Part shown: piece by piece, positions 35,532-47,505 of the stretch
Layout of the letters: each line of letters begins with the position of its first letter
Numbering within the stretch: position 1 is the first letter of the stretch
NCBI GenBank assembly: GCA_023159155.1
Contig: JAJNNX010000045.1
Span: 186,001 to 250,000, forward strand
DNA: 64,000 nt
From: Ustulina deusta
Taxonomy: Eukaryota; Ascomycota; Sordariomycetes; Xylariales; Xylariaceae
Direction: 5' to 3'
Position numbers and translations under genes: made by a program
Notes under the pieces: model-generated
Seen by the model: only the letters and a program-made list of their open reading frames with translations
What the model was told of the DNA's origin: nothing
Database searches by the model: none

Positions 35532-38500
35532 TCCTATACAGATGTACTAGTATACTCCTTCGCAGTAGTCCCGACTTACCTCGTTTTGTCCACGATGAGG
35601 AGTGGCCAAGGGCAGTTCATTTCGATGGCAGGCTTGGCGTACGCGATCGAACAAACCCGCCCCTAGACTGGTCTCCCATGGCGGGCCAATCCCACTCCCA
35701 CCCCGACCCCCAAAGGCATTGCCGGCCGAAGCCACGAAGTGCCATACCTACAATGTACAAAGCCAAGAACCCCCCCATCTTCCAGAAAAGCCTGCCCGCT
35801 GAGCTTTGTTCCGCAAGTCATCAGCGTCGCTCACCGAGATGCTATTTTTTTTTTCGAGAACCCGATCTAGCCCCCACGGCTAGCCGTCTACTACAACTTC
35901 AAACTATCTAGGTAGCTGCTCAGCCGTTCCGTACTCTTCTTGTTGCATGACCGCTAATTTAGAAGCATGCAAATAGATGAACTAATTGTATCACAGCATG
36001 GAGCATAGCTGTACGTGGCTATGATCCTCGCTCTGGTTACGATCATGACCCCGCGCGTGCATCGGTTGGCGTTGTCTAATTAAGCTTTTGTGGAGCTCGT
36101 ATCAGTAGTGGTTAGCCAGCTCGAGGTCAGTATCGCCAGTGAACTATAAGTAGTGTAGGTAGGTTCGATATATGATGCGACTTTTGACCGCTCCCCAGGA
36201 AGTGTCTCTACACTGGCGTACGTCTCCCCTGGGAGCAGCTGAGTAGGGTGTCATTTTACTATGACATCAAACGTCGCCCCTTGCCATTGATGCGGACCTC
36301 CTCGTTCAAACCCACCAGAGAAGATGGCAGATGGGCTTCGAACCTTGACCACCAAGCATTGTGCCAAGATAAGCAAAGTGCACTGTAGCCAGATTTCGGA
36401 CCCGAGGGGCCTTCAGGACGTGAAAGACGTCTGACTATCCGTCTCGGGGTAGCCATCTGTTTAATGCACAAATTGCGTGTTCATTCAGCTACTAGGATCT
36501 GGCCCGTTACTTTGGTTGATGGCACTCACCTCTCCCCCATGCCCGCTGCATTGTCTATCTGCATTGACCAGGGGAGTCAGAACAACAACACCGTCATTGA
36601 TCCTCAAGATACGGGACTATACGCTCAATTGCAGGTTGCAAATCTAGGTAGCGAGTGGCCCTGCCGCGGCGGCCCGCCTTTGAGACAGGCCAGCTGAAAA
36701 TATGAATGTCATCCTATCGAACCGCTATCGCTCGGACGACTCGGCACCGTGACGACCATTACCTGGTACTTTGGGCCATTTCCCACGTATCTAGCGATAC
36801 GTGTTTCCGTTCTGCCTAGGGGGGCCCGTCTAGAACCTATTGTTGGTTCCAATCGTGTAGACTCGGTATTCGTTACACTTTGGCCTTTGCTGATGGTCCA
36901 AACCGCAATCTATCAAGATACAATAGTACCCGGCATGTTATGTCCGTTCCAGATAGCCGAGTTCCTTATGTAAATCCCTAACCTAGTCTAGTTTGGTACT
37001 TATTCGCGCCGTTTCTGCGAGTTGGGTCAAAGCAAGTTAAGCCGACACCACTAGTTTACCCGCTCACCCTTGTCGCTCACGGAACAGCAATGACACCTAC
37101 TACAATTTATTCACTCATAATTATGTGGCTGATACCGGTGAAGCATTCAAATTGATAGTCAGAATTCCTAGACGAAAGTGGGTAATCCCTGGTACATCTC
37201 GCAAAGACCTACCCTTACAGCAGTCACTTAGTTCACCACTCCTGCATCTCAAGCCACCTATCGCGACCCCAGAACATGCGAAGTGTCTCCAGTGTCTATT
37301 CATATTACGTCCTGCTATCGTGTCAGACCGGTGCGGTCATCGACTCCCCTCCCGCCCTGCCTCCCGCAACTCCCACCATTTCGTGTGTGTATCTCCTCTA
37401 ACAATCTTGGCAACGTTGGTTGTTACTCTGACATGCGCCGCCAGAAACCCCCTTTTTGTTACACGACTTTCCGACTCTCTTCAGCCCTACGCACAACTTT
37501 GTATCACTACCGCCCTGCTTACGGAATGGCTGGAGGCATGCGCCCGGAACCACCCGGAAGCCCACCAAGCTGACGCTGACTGCGGACCAGTAATGGGTAT
37601 CCTGTACTGAGCTGCTGCCTACTCTATTGATCACTTCAATAGATGATTACCATCCAGGAGCAAGCTGCCACGGAGGGAGGACATGACCTGCATGCTGCTT
37701 GCATGATCCAGTAAACTCCAGTTGAGTGAGATGTGCCGCTGGCCTGCCGCCTCCTCATGCTATACCGCCGGTTACACAGGCCGATCCTCGCATTCACAAT
37801 ATTCACGGCGTCACACAATGGTGATGTAACGTTTGAGTGACGCAGCATCCTCGGTGCCGCTTAATTTGTGGTGCAGTCCGTGGGAATTATTCATTTGGAT
37901 ATCATAGTTGAAAGCCGGAAGCTATAGCTTGGCGAGTGATCGAGGTCCCAGCGCTGCATTACTCTTTCCTCACAACCTGGAGAAGTGTATCGGCGGTGTA
38001 ATCGCTCTATGTCTCAGTCTAGCTGACGCAAATTATCACCGAATTCAGCATGGTCAAGATCGGTTTTCGATCCTGCCAGTGCCACAGACTAAGCGCCGAT
38101 TCACTCTTCAGCGTATCTTTGTGCCGACTACTCCTCCCTCAAGCGCGCTGTACGACGCGCGGCCCGTGGGGTACGACCAAACCTGTGCGTTTTAAGTAAC
38201 ACAACACTCGATCAATGCGATACATTCAGAGCCTTGGGTTGACGTTAGAGAGTAACCGAATGTTCGGGTAAGGCGGTTAACTTGCAGGCCGGGGTTTCGA
38301 CCGGCCAGCCGTGCAGATTCAGTATTACGTAGATCTGACGTTAGTAGCAGTTGGTGCCTTGACGTACGCCCACCTATACTCGACGGTCTCGTAGGATCGC
38401 CGAATAATTTATTTAAGTGGAAGGGTTAAAAAAGGACTATCGCGACATATCTCTTCTTTCGGCTATGGAGTATACGAGATCCCGCTAATTCTTACTTTCT

Positions 38501-39786
38501 TACTCAGCTCCACGTGGGCTTTTTACTTATACAGGTAAGACTCCCTCCTACATGTCTCAGAAAAGGGAGGGGGGGGTGGAGAGAAGAAAAACCACAAGTG
38601 CCCCTAATTGTTTGGTGCTGATGCCAATGCAAGGCAGAGGCGAGATAAGGCGAGCCGAGGCAAACAGCCGTGCAGTGCCGCGAACTGTCCTTTTTTTTTT
38701 TTTTCTCTGAGAGCCTAAAATACCTCCTACGGTTGTATTGAAAATTTTGCGCTTGGCTTCGGGCAGGAGCCTTCCGGTCTTGGCAGGTTGTTACGGGTAG
38801 GTAGCCAGCTGAATCTCAAGTAAGTAAGATTCTAGAATCTTGGGTAGAGCTAAAAGGGGTCGATTGACTATAGCGGTAACGTGACCCCTATTCAGAAAAA
38901 AAAGAAAAAAAAAAGGAGTGCTCTGGTGTTGGGATATACTGCGTAGGATGGATTTTACTAATAATGTTGCTACCGGAAGTTCCCCGCGGGACCCTTAACA
39001 GCATTTGCTATGCGTGGGAGAGAAGTCGGGGTTGGTAGTAGTTAGGTTCAATTAAGTTACTGTTGAGCGAGTGAGTTTAGCTTTAGCAATAATAGGCGTG
39101 TTGTTTGTTTATATGGTCGTTACTGGAATCGCAAGGCTGTGTTGTCTGTGGAGCAAAGTGTCTGTGAGTAGGAGGCATGGATAGGTTAGTTAGCTTTGTC
39201 GACCTTCTAAGGTTGGTGAGTTGACGTCTTGTGAACATCCCCTTACGCTCAAAATGATATCCGGGAAGAGACAAGGGGACTATCCAGTAACAATTAGTAA
39301 CCGACTCTGTTTCCCCCAAATCCCATTCCCCGGTGTTGGCGAGAAAGATGGTGTTCTGATCTCATGGGAGAACAGGCTGGTGTTGACAAGCAAAGGCTGG
39401 GCTAAGGGGCAAGGGTTTTTCATTTAGTCGCTCAATCTTAGTAGATAGATGTCCCTTATGCGTATCTCTTATAGCCTGTATATTCAATCGCTTGACATTG
39501 TACATGCTATTGCCCAGTGAATGCGGGCGGCGGAGGTCGCCCTCCCTCGTGTCTAGCTATATACCAAGAGGGGTACAGTTCTATATGGCCCCTTTTCCGT
39601 TGTTAAAGTACGGAGTCGTATACACAAATATACAGGTCTGTTAGATAAATTTATATTGCTTCTTGAATTCAAGTGGCATTTAAGTCCAGGATGTGAACCA
39701 CAATGCAAGGTTATTTAAAACCCATTCCGAGCTCAAATGTCCTTGTAGTCAGTCAGTCCTGCCGGTCCCGGCCAGCCGAACCAAAC
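35532..39786. other. Gene-poor region, no gene seen
   Basis: About 4.3 kb. The longest ORF (37125-37610, 161 codons) has no recognisable domain and a competing frame over much of its length. Contains homopolymer runs (poly-T about 38691-38704, poly-A about 38897-38915) and a perfect 16-bp palindrome at 38826-38841. Confidence 0.5.
38826..38841. repeat. Perfect 16-bp palindrome
   Basis: AAGATTCTAGAATCTT equals its own reverse complement. The core TTCTAGAA matches two inverted units of a heat-shock element (TTCnnGAA). No adjacent gene makes a regulatory role obvious. Confidence 0.5.
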
Positions 39787-41738
39787 TCAGTAGCGGAAAA
39801 TGGCATCTGCCATCTTGACTACCTGCGCCATCTCAAGTACGTCATGGACACGTACGATGTCGGCGCCGCCCTGGACCGCGGCCGTGACGGTAGCCGCGGT
39901 TCCGTAGACGCGGTCCCCGGGCTTCGACACACCTGTGATCTTGCCGACAAAGCTCTTGCGGCTCGAGCCCAGAAGCCACGGGAGGCCCTCTAGACCAGGC
40001 CACCGCCGTAGCTCGGGCATATGTCGTAGGATCTCGAGGTTCTGGTCGCCGACCTTCGCGAAGCCCATGCCGGGGTCTAGGATGATGCGCCAGCGGCGGA
40101 TGCCCGCTTTCTCGGCTGCGTCGACGCGGGCGCGTAGCTCTTCGGCAAGCGTGGGAATTAATCCGCCCGGATACTCATTCATACAGCTCATCGTCGCCGG
40201 CGTGCCGCGCATGTGCATCAGACACACACTGCAGCCCAGGCGGGCGACGGTCGGTAGCATCGCGTCGTCGAGAAGGCCTGCGGACACGTCATTCACAATA
40301 TCGGCGCCTGCGGCTACGGCGGCTTCGGCCACGGCGGCTCGGTACGTGTCTACACTGATCGACACGTGTGCTGCCTCCGGCATGCTGCGGATTACGGAGA
40401 TAGCGGGAAGCACGCGGTAGAGTTCTTCGGATACGCTCACTTCGGGCGCCCCTGGAGCGGTTGATTGTCCCCCGACGTCGATTAACGTTGCGCCGCTAGC
40501 GATGAAGCGCCGGATTGTTGAGCGCAGACTGGCGAGGTATGTGGGAGATGGCGGAGACGATGAGGAGAGGGAACCATTACTTTCAACATCCTGCCCCGTC
40601 ATTGTCTGGCTCCGTGCTTCTGGCGGGGGGAGGTGTACTCCACCGTCACTAAACGAGTCCGGTGTCACGTTAAGAATGGCCATGACCTGCGTTGGTCTCG
40701 TGGAGCGTAGCGCATTGAGAGGGGTTACAGATGTACGAAGCGGCGTCAGAGTAGATAGAGGCTCAACGCTCCCGGTCGTGGGAGGCGGTAGTTCGTTCAA
40801 GTGGTCCTGTATCAGCTTCCAGGGATGCGTGGGGTCGAGAGCGCGATGAGGGATTAGCTCTGCTAGGGGCCGGAGCACGAACTCGCGCTCAGCGATCAGG
40901 GCATGTGGGATCTGCAGCCGGGGATGAGCAACCGTCTCATTCTCGTATAAGAGAATGTCTAAATCGATGTTGCGCGGCCCTTTGTCTATGAGCTTTCGTC
41001 GCCCCATCGACTTTTCAATGTCTTGCAGAGCATCGAGAAGAGGCAAGGGCTCTAGCTCTGTTTCTACCTGTACATGATTTAGTATGATAGGGAAGAGGTA
41101 AGGCTGTATACAATAAGATGATACCCGACGGGATGATTCTCATATGAAACTACACAAACGAGCATATAAAGGGGAGGGGACATCCTATGAGTCGAACCGA
41201 GCGCGAAAGCCATGAGCATGGTTACATAATAAAAGACATAACAAAAGGCACACACCTCACAGGCCCCATTTACAAACCTGTCTTGATCAAGCACATACAT
41301 AGGTTCGGTCTCCCACAGGCTGCTTGTCCGCTTCACCTTGACACCGCGAGCATCCATTTCCCTACAGGCCTGCTCAATCATGGCCACGCGGTCGCCGAGA
41401 TTGCTGCCCAGCGCGATATAAGCGGTGCGTAGTTTTGGGCCCTCGGCTTCCGACTTGGCATTGCGAAAAAGCAATGCATCCCTCGGCTGCGCCTTGAGGT
41501 CGTTCACAAGCGCTTGGTCCATGGTGTAGCGCTTGAAGCCGACGTACGTCCGCCGATGCACTCCGGACGATGATGTCGACGGATATTTGGGGGCCTCAGA
41601 GGCGAGCGAGTTATAACTCGGTGTTGTCCTGCGAGTTTTTGTACCTCCTGCGCAAGTCGTTGTGGTGAATGACGGGGATGGCCGAGCATGGCATGAATAA
41701 AGGCTCCATGCTCGAAAGGACGGCCGCGACAAACTCAT
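39787..41738 (-). CDS. FOL1: Bifunctional HPPK / dihydropteroate synthase, folate synthesis
   Basis: Makes 6-hydroxymethyl-dihydropterin diphosphate (HPPK) and condenses it with p-aminobenzoate to dihydropteroate (DHPS, the sulfonamide target). Exons on the minus strand: 41738-41256 and 41067-39787, 587 residues. The ATG at 41738 opens a Ser/Arg-rich, probably mitochondrial, leader. HPPK starts near residue 106 with AYIALGSNLGDR and contains GPRNIDLDILLY just after the splice junction (GACE|VETELEP). DHPS starts with VMAILNVTPDSFSDGG, then LIDVGGQSTAPGAPE, CLMHMRGTP, IILDPGMGFAK and LLGSSRKSF. Yeast and Pneumocystis enzymes also carry an N-terminal dihydroneopterin aldolase domain. It is absent here, so that step must come from a separate protein. 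The 188-nt intron is long for this window. Divergent from the nitronate monooxygenase. Confidence 0.94.
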
Positions 41739-42685
41739 CGAAGTTCTCTCGAAATTCTCTCTCGCATCATTTGTCCGCCCTTCCTGCTGATGCACCTGCA
41801 CTGTAGGATTATGCCTTGGCAGCCGAGAACAATGAGTGGAAGTAGCAAGCGGAAAAATTATTAGCTCAGCTGTTGTTTCAAGGCCGACGAACAGCGGGGT
41901 CTCTTGTCCAATGCCCACTGCCCACTGCCCCAGTGTATACCAGTGGAGCCTTGGACTGTTGAGTTCTGTGCCTATTGGCGAAGTACCTAAACAGGTACCA
42001 TCCACACTCAGGTTGTACACGGCAGCAACAACAACAGTGGATACTTAAAATCGCCCTATCCCTACTTACTAATAGTATATAGGTAATGTATCTGATAGAC
42101 TAAATTTGGTCTCTTCCTATGACGAGAGATGGCTCCTAGATACAACATTAGCCAACCATGTGAGATAACTGACATGCGCCGTGAGGGGTCCTTATAGGTA
42201 GGTATGCACACCTTTCCTCGCACCATCCTACCATGTCTTTCCCTGAATTTGTGGCAATTCTGCAACGAGATCTGACAGACACGTGCTGTATCTAATCACA
42301 TGTGCCGTTTGTTAGCATGAAATCGCGCCTCTGTCTTTATGTCGTGTACAGACACTACTTACATAGTCTACCTAGGCAGTCTCCACAACCACTCGTCGGG
42401 GAGCCTCGGCTCAACCGAATGAGGCATAGTTGAACCGAACCCCAGACTTCCCTAGTCCAAGTACCGCTCCAGTTGTGCCAAGCTAAGGTACCTCGGTTCT
42501 CGAAGAAGTGGCCTGCTCCATCCAAAACGCCGCGAACTGCTGTCCTACTTAATTCCCGTCCTTCCTGGGCCCATCGACACCTCTCCGTTTTGTTCATTCC
42601 ATCTTGTCTTGAGCTTATAGTACCAGTATATTTTCTACGCGATACCCTTGCTTCCTATTCTCCGGATTCGACTCTGCCAAACAAG
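41739..42685. promoter_or_regulatory. Divergent promoter region FOL1/nitronate monooxygenase
   Basis: 947 bp between two oppositely directed start codons. Contains short TAGGTA/CCTAGG motifs near 42060-42375. An in-frame open extension of FOL1 reaches to 42020 but looks non-coding and lies upstream of the targeting-type start. Confidence 0.45.
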
Positions 42686-43937
42686 ATGGCTTCGCCACGT
42701 AGGTCGTACTCCTTCTCATCCAGGGATGAGAAGATAACAAAGCGCCCGCGCTAACTTTGGAATTTTTCTGCCACAGAGAAGATCCGTACGCCCATCACCG
42801 ACCTCTTCGGTATCAAACATCCTATACTTCTAGCTGGCATGAACGTCGCCGCCGGTCCAAAGCTAGCCGCGGCCGTCACAAACGCTGGAGGGTTGGGTGT
42901 AATTGGAGGAATGGCCTACAGCCCCGATATGTTGAAGGAACAGATCGACGAGATGAAGTCCTACCTCAACGACAAGAATGCGCCCTTCGGTATCGATCTC
43001 CTTCTTCCCCAAGTTGGTGGCAACGCCCGAAAGACAAAGTGTGTCAGCACCACCCGCACGGACTGAAGCTCGCGCATGCTAATACTTGTCGGCTTCTAGT
43101 TACGATTACACCAAGGGCAAGCTGAATGAGTTAGTCGATACTATCATCGAGTCAGGTGCTAAGCTGTTTGTCTCTGCTGTTGGTGTGCCACCCAAGGCCG
43201 TCGTCGAAAAACTGCACAAGCACGGCGTGCTATATATGAACATGGTTGGACACCCCAAGCACGTGCAAAAGGCTCTGGATATTGGCTGCGATATTATCTG
43301 CGCCCAAGGTGGCGAGGGTGGTGGCCACACTGGAGATGTCCCCACGACTGTTCTTATCCCTGCTTGTGTTCAGATCTGCAAGGGCCAAAAGAGCCCCTTA
43401 ACAGGCAAGCAAGTCGAGGTTATCGCGGCTGGTGGCATTCACGACGGTCGGATGCTCGCTGCGTCACTTATGATGGGTGCTGGTGCCGTGTGGGTCGGCA
43501 CTCGGTTCATTCTGGTCGATGAGGCTGGTGCTCCCGAATCGCACAAGGAGTCCGTGCGGACTGCTAGCTTTGACGACACAATCCGTACCCTCATCTTCAC
43601 CGGACGGCCCCTTCGAGTGCGTACAAATGCCTACATCGAGAACTGGGAGAATGAACGCCAAGCCGAACTGAAGGAGCTCACCGCAAAGGGAATATTACCT
43701 TATGAGGCTGACTTGGAAAAGATGACCAATGGAACCGCTGAGGGAAGTGGGTCTTCGGACGACGGAGCTAATGAAGACGATGTTGACGACCTGATGGACC
43801 AATTCCGCCCGTACCTGATGGGCAAGTGTGCGGCGCTGGTCAACGAGCAAAAGAGCGCCAAGGAGGTTGTCGACGAGTTCGTTAATGATGCCTCAGCAGC
43901 GCTGAAGGCAGGCAGCCAGATGACAGCCAAATTATAA
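42686..43937 (+). CDS. Nitronate monooxygenase (2-nitropropane dioxygenase family)
   Basis: FMN-dependent enzyme that oxidises nitronates such as propionate-3-nitronate, a detoxification step. Exons 42686-42698, 42777-43038 and 43100-43937 give 370 residues. The 13-nt first exon encodes MASP plus one base; the intron acceptor GCCACAG then restores QKIRTPITDLFGI. Family motifs: LLAGMNVAAGPKLAAAV (FMN phosphate side), GGLGVIGGM, SAVGVPP, AQGGEGGGHTG with the catalytic-type histidine, and AAGGIHDGRMLAASL followed by MGAGAVWVGTRF. A short acidic insert (SSDDGANEDDVDD) precedes the C-terminal helix. The second intron uses donor GTGTGT. I saw no peroxisomal or mitochondrial signal at the N-terminus. 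Divergent from FOL1. Confidence 0.92.
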
Positions 43938-44598
43938 TCACATATATATTATTAGCTCGCGAAGATCCCCAAGTACTATCAACGAGCGGATGGTAGTGTG
44001 AAATATGGGATAAACGGCAATCCACTACGCGAACATGGTAGTGGGTATCATTTGACGCAGTGTATAAGATAGGATGTTTATTAGCATCATGAGATTGCAA
44101 TCCATAATGTATTATCTATCGAGTGAACAGCAATTTGTAAGCGCCCATCTCTGGGTAGAATATAAAAATTCGCCACCTCAATAGGCGGGCAGACTTACTG
44201 ACTAGCCTAAGAAACCGGGTTCGACCCACTTGTCACCGGAACCGTAATGTTATCATCTTCCGGACATGTCGTCCCGGCACGGCCGTCCCGTGTCAGAATA
44301 ATGTAAGGGTGTAGATAAATATTTTCAGCAAGCATAAGTGTGTTGTCTCGTCTCAAAGACTTCCGAAGGCGTGCACCTCCAACTCCGAATTCCGGGTGTG
44401 TTATCCCGACACCCTCGGAGTTCAACACTTCAATCAAACAATGCTATCACAGCCCTCCTATTCCCATCGGCATTCTCCCGACAGACGACCTTTTGACGCT
44501 TGGTTGGCAGTGTCTGAATATCGTGGACGTGAACGCTGAAAACAACCGCGGGAGATCCGCATTGAGAAACTCGCCTTCGGGTTCCCTCTCTCTGGACT
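43938..44598. other. Intergenic region upstream of the ABC pseudogene
   Basis: Nitronate monooxygenase 3' flank. The ORF 44340-44684 might include a degraded N-terminal (TMD0) part of the ABC transporter but I cannot align it. Confidence 0.45.
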
Positions 44599-46615
44599 GT
44601 GTATTTCCCCAGGGACTTTGCGTCAGGTACTTCTCAGGCCCATACAGTCTTCGCTGCTTCGCTCACCGTGGTCATTGCCATTGAGGCGCTCTTCCTGATC
44701 CTTGACAGATGGTCGCGCCAGGCATGGGATTCCCGGGGTGCAGTGGATCACAGCCCAGACGAGACGAGCAATATGTTCAGACTTGGTCTGTAAATTACTC
44801 TTTGGTTCATACCGTTATTACGGCGCGGCTACCATGTATCCTTGACCATGAAAGAAGACCTCTATGCACTCGACCGCGCCATCTCTGTTAATAGCATCAT
44901 TCATCAGTTAAGCCACACTACTTTATCAACTTCACCTGACGAGCCAGCGGGCACCTCGTCATCGCAGCTCATTTGTTGGGCCGTCAAATCGCTACCCTGG
45001 ATATTGGCGCGCCCTATTATCCCTAGGTTGCTTCTCCTGGACTTCACGCTTTCTCAGCCCTTCGTTTTGCGGCGACTACTCAACTTCTTATCCGCAAATG
45101 GGGCGTTGTCGGAAACAGCTTCGGAATTTGTCGCTGTGACCGTCTTCATCTACTCCGGTATTGCCGTCTCTACTGGTTTTTATTGGTATTATCAGGAGCG
45201 CTTCCAGTCGTCATTGAGAAGCTGGCTAATGCATGCCATCTATGCCAAGACGATCGCCGCACCCCATCTCGGTGATGTCGATACTGCAGCCGTGACACTC
45301 ATGGGTACTGATGTCGAGCGGATATATACGGGAGTACGCCCAGTGCATGAAGTATGGGCCAGCATCATCCAGACCGCCGTTGTCTCCTGGCTGTTGTATC
45401 GGCAGATACGGCTTGCATTCCTCGCACCGCTCGTTATTGTGCTGCTCGGCTTCGCCAGCTCGTTCTACTTATCAAGACGCGCAGTGACTTATCAGGCTGC
45501 ATGGATGGCGCGTGTACAATGCCGAATTGGAATCACATCATATTTTCTCTCCACCCTCAAGGACCTACGCTTTTCGGGCATGATTAATGCCGCCGCGTCT
45601 CTTGTGCAGCGCGAGCGCGAGGAAGAGCTCCGGGCTGGGGGGCGATCGCGGACGTTGACTGCCACAAGTGCGAGTCTCAGTCAGCTTCCGCAAGCTATAG
45701 CACCTCCCCTGGCCTTTGTGTTCGGGCCGCGGGTATTGAATGAGACACGGGCATTCACAGCATTGTCCCTCTTAGCACTACTGACCTCGCCGTTAATGTT
45801 TGGTACAACGGCTTTGCTCTGCACGCACTCAACGTGTTTCCTACCAATAGCCAGCCATATTATGGTGATCGCCCCGGCTAGCACTATCACAGAACAGGGC
45901 AGCTTCGCCGAGATTCAAAAAGGTGAATGGTACAGCACGCAAATCTCTCCTGCGACCACTCCGGATTTCGACACTAAAGCAGACGATATTACCCTTCGAA
46001 ATAAGAGCTCAGAGACTGAATTGGCTATAGGCAAATGTTCGCGTCATGTCGCATCGCCGCAAGCTTCGCAGGCTCCAAATATCCCCCCTCCAGGAGTTGA
46101 TCTTGGTGTATACCCGCATTGGCTCTCCACAATCGGCATCCTACTCCGACATGTCATGGCACCTTAAAGCGGCAAGTCATCTATTCCCGCCCTTCTCACG
46201 CGCCTCGTCGAACCCATGCCAAGTGAGAAGTCAGAGATGCCTCCTCGGATTCTTATAGATGACCTACCTCTCAACAAAATCGACCACATGACACTTTCGG
46301 GAGCCTATCATTTCCGCATCGCAAGACCCCGTGTTCCTCCCCGCTGGCACCTCGCTCCGGGGAAATCTCGATCTGTGGAACCAAGCAACCCAGGCTGAGC
46401 GCGCGACGGTCCTGCATGATCTCGATCTCGCCGCCATCGTCACGGAAAGGGGCGGACTCGATGCGCCTATCAGCGGGGCCGAGCTGAGCGCGGGCCAGAA
46501 GCAACTGTTCAGTCTTGCAAGGGTGGTGCTGCGGCGCCGCGTGAGACAGCGCCAGACAGGTGTCGACGGGGGTCTGCTTCTTCTCGACGAGATGACCTTC
46601 AGAACTGCTAGGTAG
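44599..46615 (+). pseudogene. Decayed ABC-C (MRP-type) multidrug transporter
   Basis: Remains of a full-size fungal ABC-C exporter in the expected order but with most parts missing. A TMD0 end fragment (TVFAASLTVVIAIEALFL to ETSNMFRLGL) runs into an in-frame TAA at 44791. The frame then continues as LWFIPLLRRGYHVSLT and an intact TMD1 (to SPLMFG near 45803). NBD1 is missing from before Walker A through Walker B: the frame jumps directly to TTALLCTHSTCFLPIA, the H-loop, and ITEQGSFAEI. The linker reaches the start of TMD2 (LGVYPHWLSTIG) and stops at TAA 46165. The next codons are SGKSS, the second half of NBD2 Walker A, so TMD2 is gone. One extra T near 46295-46297 shifts the frame before REPIISASQDPVFLPAGTS. 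The signature LSAGQKQLFSLAR and Walker B GGLLLLDE remain, then it ends without an H-loop. No functional transporter can be made. Confidence 0.88.
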
Positions 46616-47505
46616 AGAGGATAGCTAGTTTAGGAAGCCTTTCGGCTCTTGAACGAAACGGAGATCAATCAAGTTGAGTTCCCTGCTGTTACTTGCCTCA
46701 TACGAGGCAGCCCTGAGATAACCCCTTCCCTGGGAATCCTTGTGGCCTTTTCGTCTGGTTGTATGTCGGGGACAATGAGCCCCGGTTGAGGGAGGTGGTG
46801 CAAAACCCTCGGCTTGCCTTTCCGACCTCATTACACCGACCTTGGCGCCATAATCCATGCTTACGTGCCCAATTGCTTTCCACGGTGTGCTGAGATGAAG
46901 AAGCTGGACTGTCGTTTCCTTGCTCTTCTATAGAACTAGACCAAAGTTAACGTGAGCTTTTCTGCTTTATTACTTTAATGTGTTGCGCAATTGAGCAGGG
47001 ACTTGACTTGATTGATGTTGCAAAGGAGAAGGACAGGGACATGCATTCCACACTGAGGGGTAATATATACATAAGTACCTATGCAGAGAACCTCCGGCCA
47101 TTAAAATAGGTACTTAGGTAGGTAACGTTTTCAACAAATGCGAATACTACCTAGGTACATAGGCAGGTAGGTTATTGAAAATAAAAACTTTACGAGGTAT
47201 TGTATTAAACTGGAACTAGCGGTTGTTTCAATGCGCAAAGTCCCACGTGCGTGCAGGTATAATTGACGTCACCACTCAATAATCGTCTATCGACTGTGTA
47301 CCATATATCGTCATACCTTAGGCTAGGTACTCTACAAAGGTTGGGAGAGAATTGGCCTTCGATCTTCCGAGCTTCATAACATTCTAGGTTAATTCAGCTA
47401 ATGAGGTCTCTAAGTAAAACCTCCACCGCGCCCTTGGCCCAAGAACACCCCAGCACCTAATCATCAATTTCAACCATACCTACCGCGACAACATCAAACC
47501 TCATC
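46616..47505. other. Intergenic region upstream of the SDR gene
   Basis: About 0.9 kb with several TAGGTAC/CCTAGG motifs at 47100-47175 and 47325-47335. It presumably holds the SDR promoter. No gene seen. Confidence 0.5.

Noticed and set aside
36330..36350. GGTTCGAAGCC on the minus strand resembling a tRNA B box
   Set aside because: T stem and acceptor do not pair and there is no A box.
37125..37610. 161-codon ORF in the gene-poor stretch
   Set aside because: No domain, no clear start context, and an overlapping frame of similar quality; probably chance.
38299..38320. GGTTTCGACCGG resembling a tRNA T arm
   Set aside because: It lies in a small inverted repeat (GGCCGG...CCGGCC); no other tRNA parts are present.
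44215..44235. GGGTTCGACCC resembling a tRNA T arm
   Set aside because: No A box or D arm at the right distance upstream and no matching acceptor stem.
45803..46170. Idea that the missing ABC-C domains are removed as introns or lie in another frame
   Set aside because: The missing parts are conserved coding domains and are absent from all frames between the flanking motifs, so they are deleted rather than spliced.
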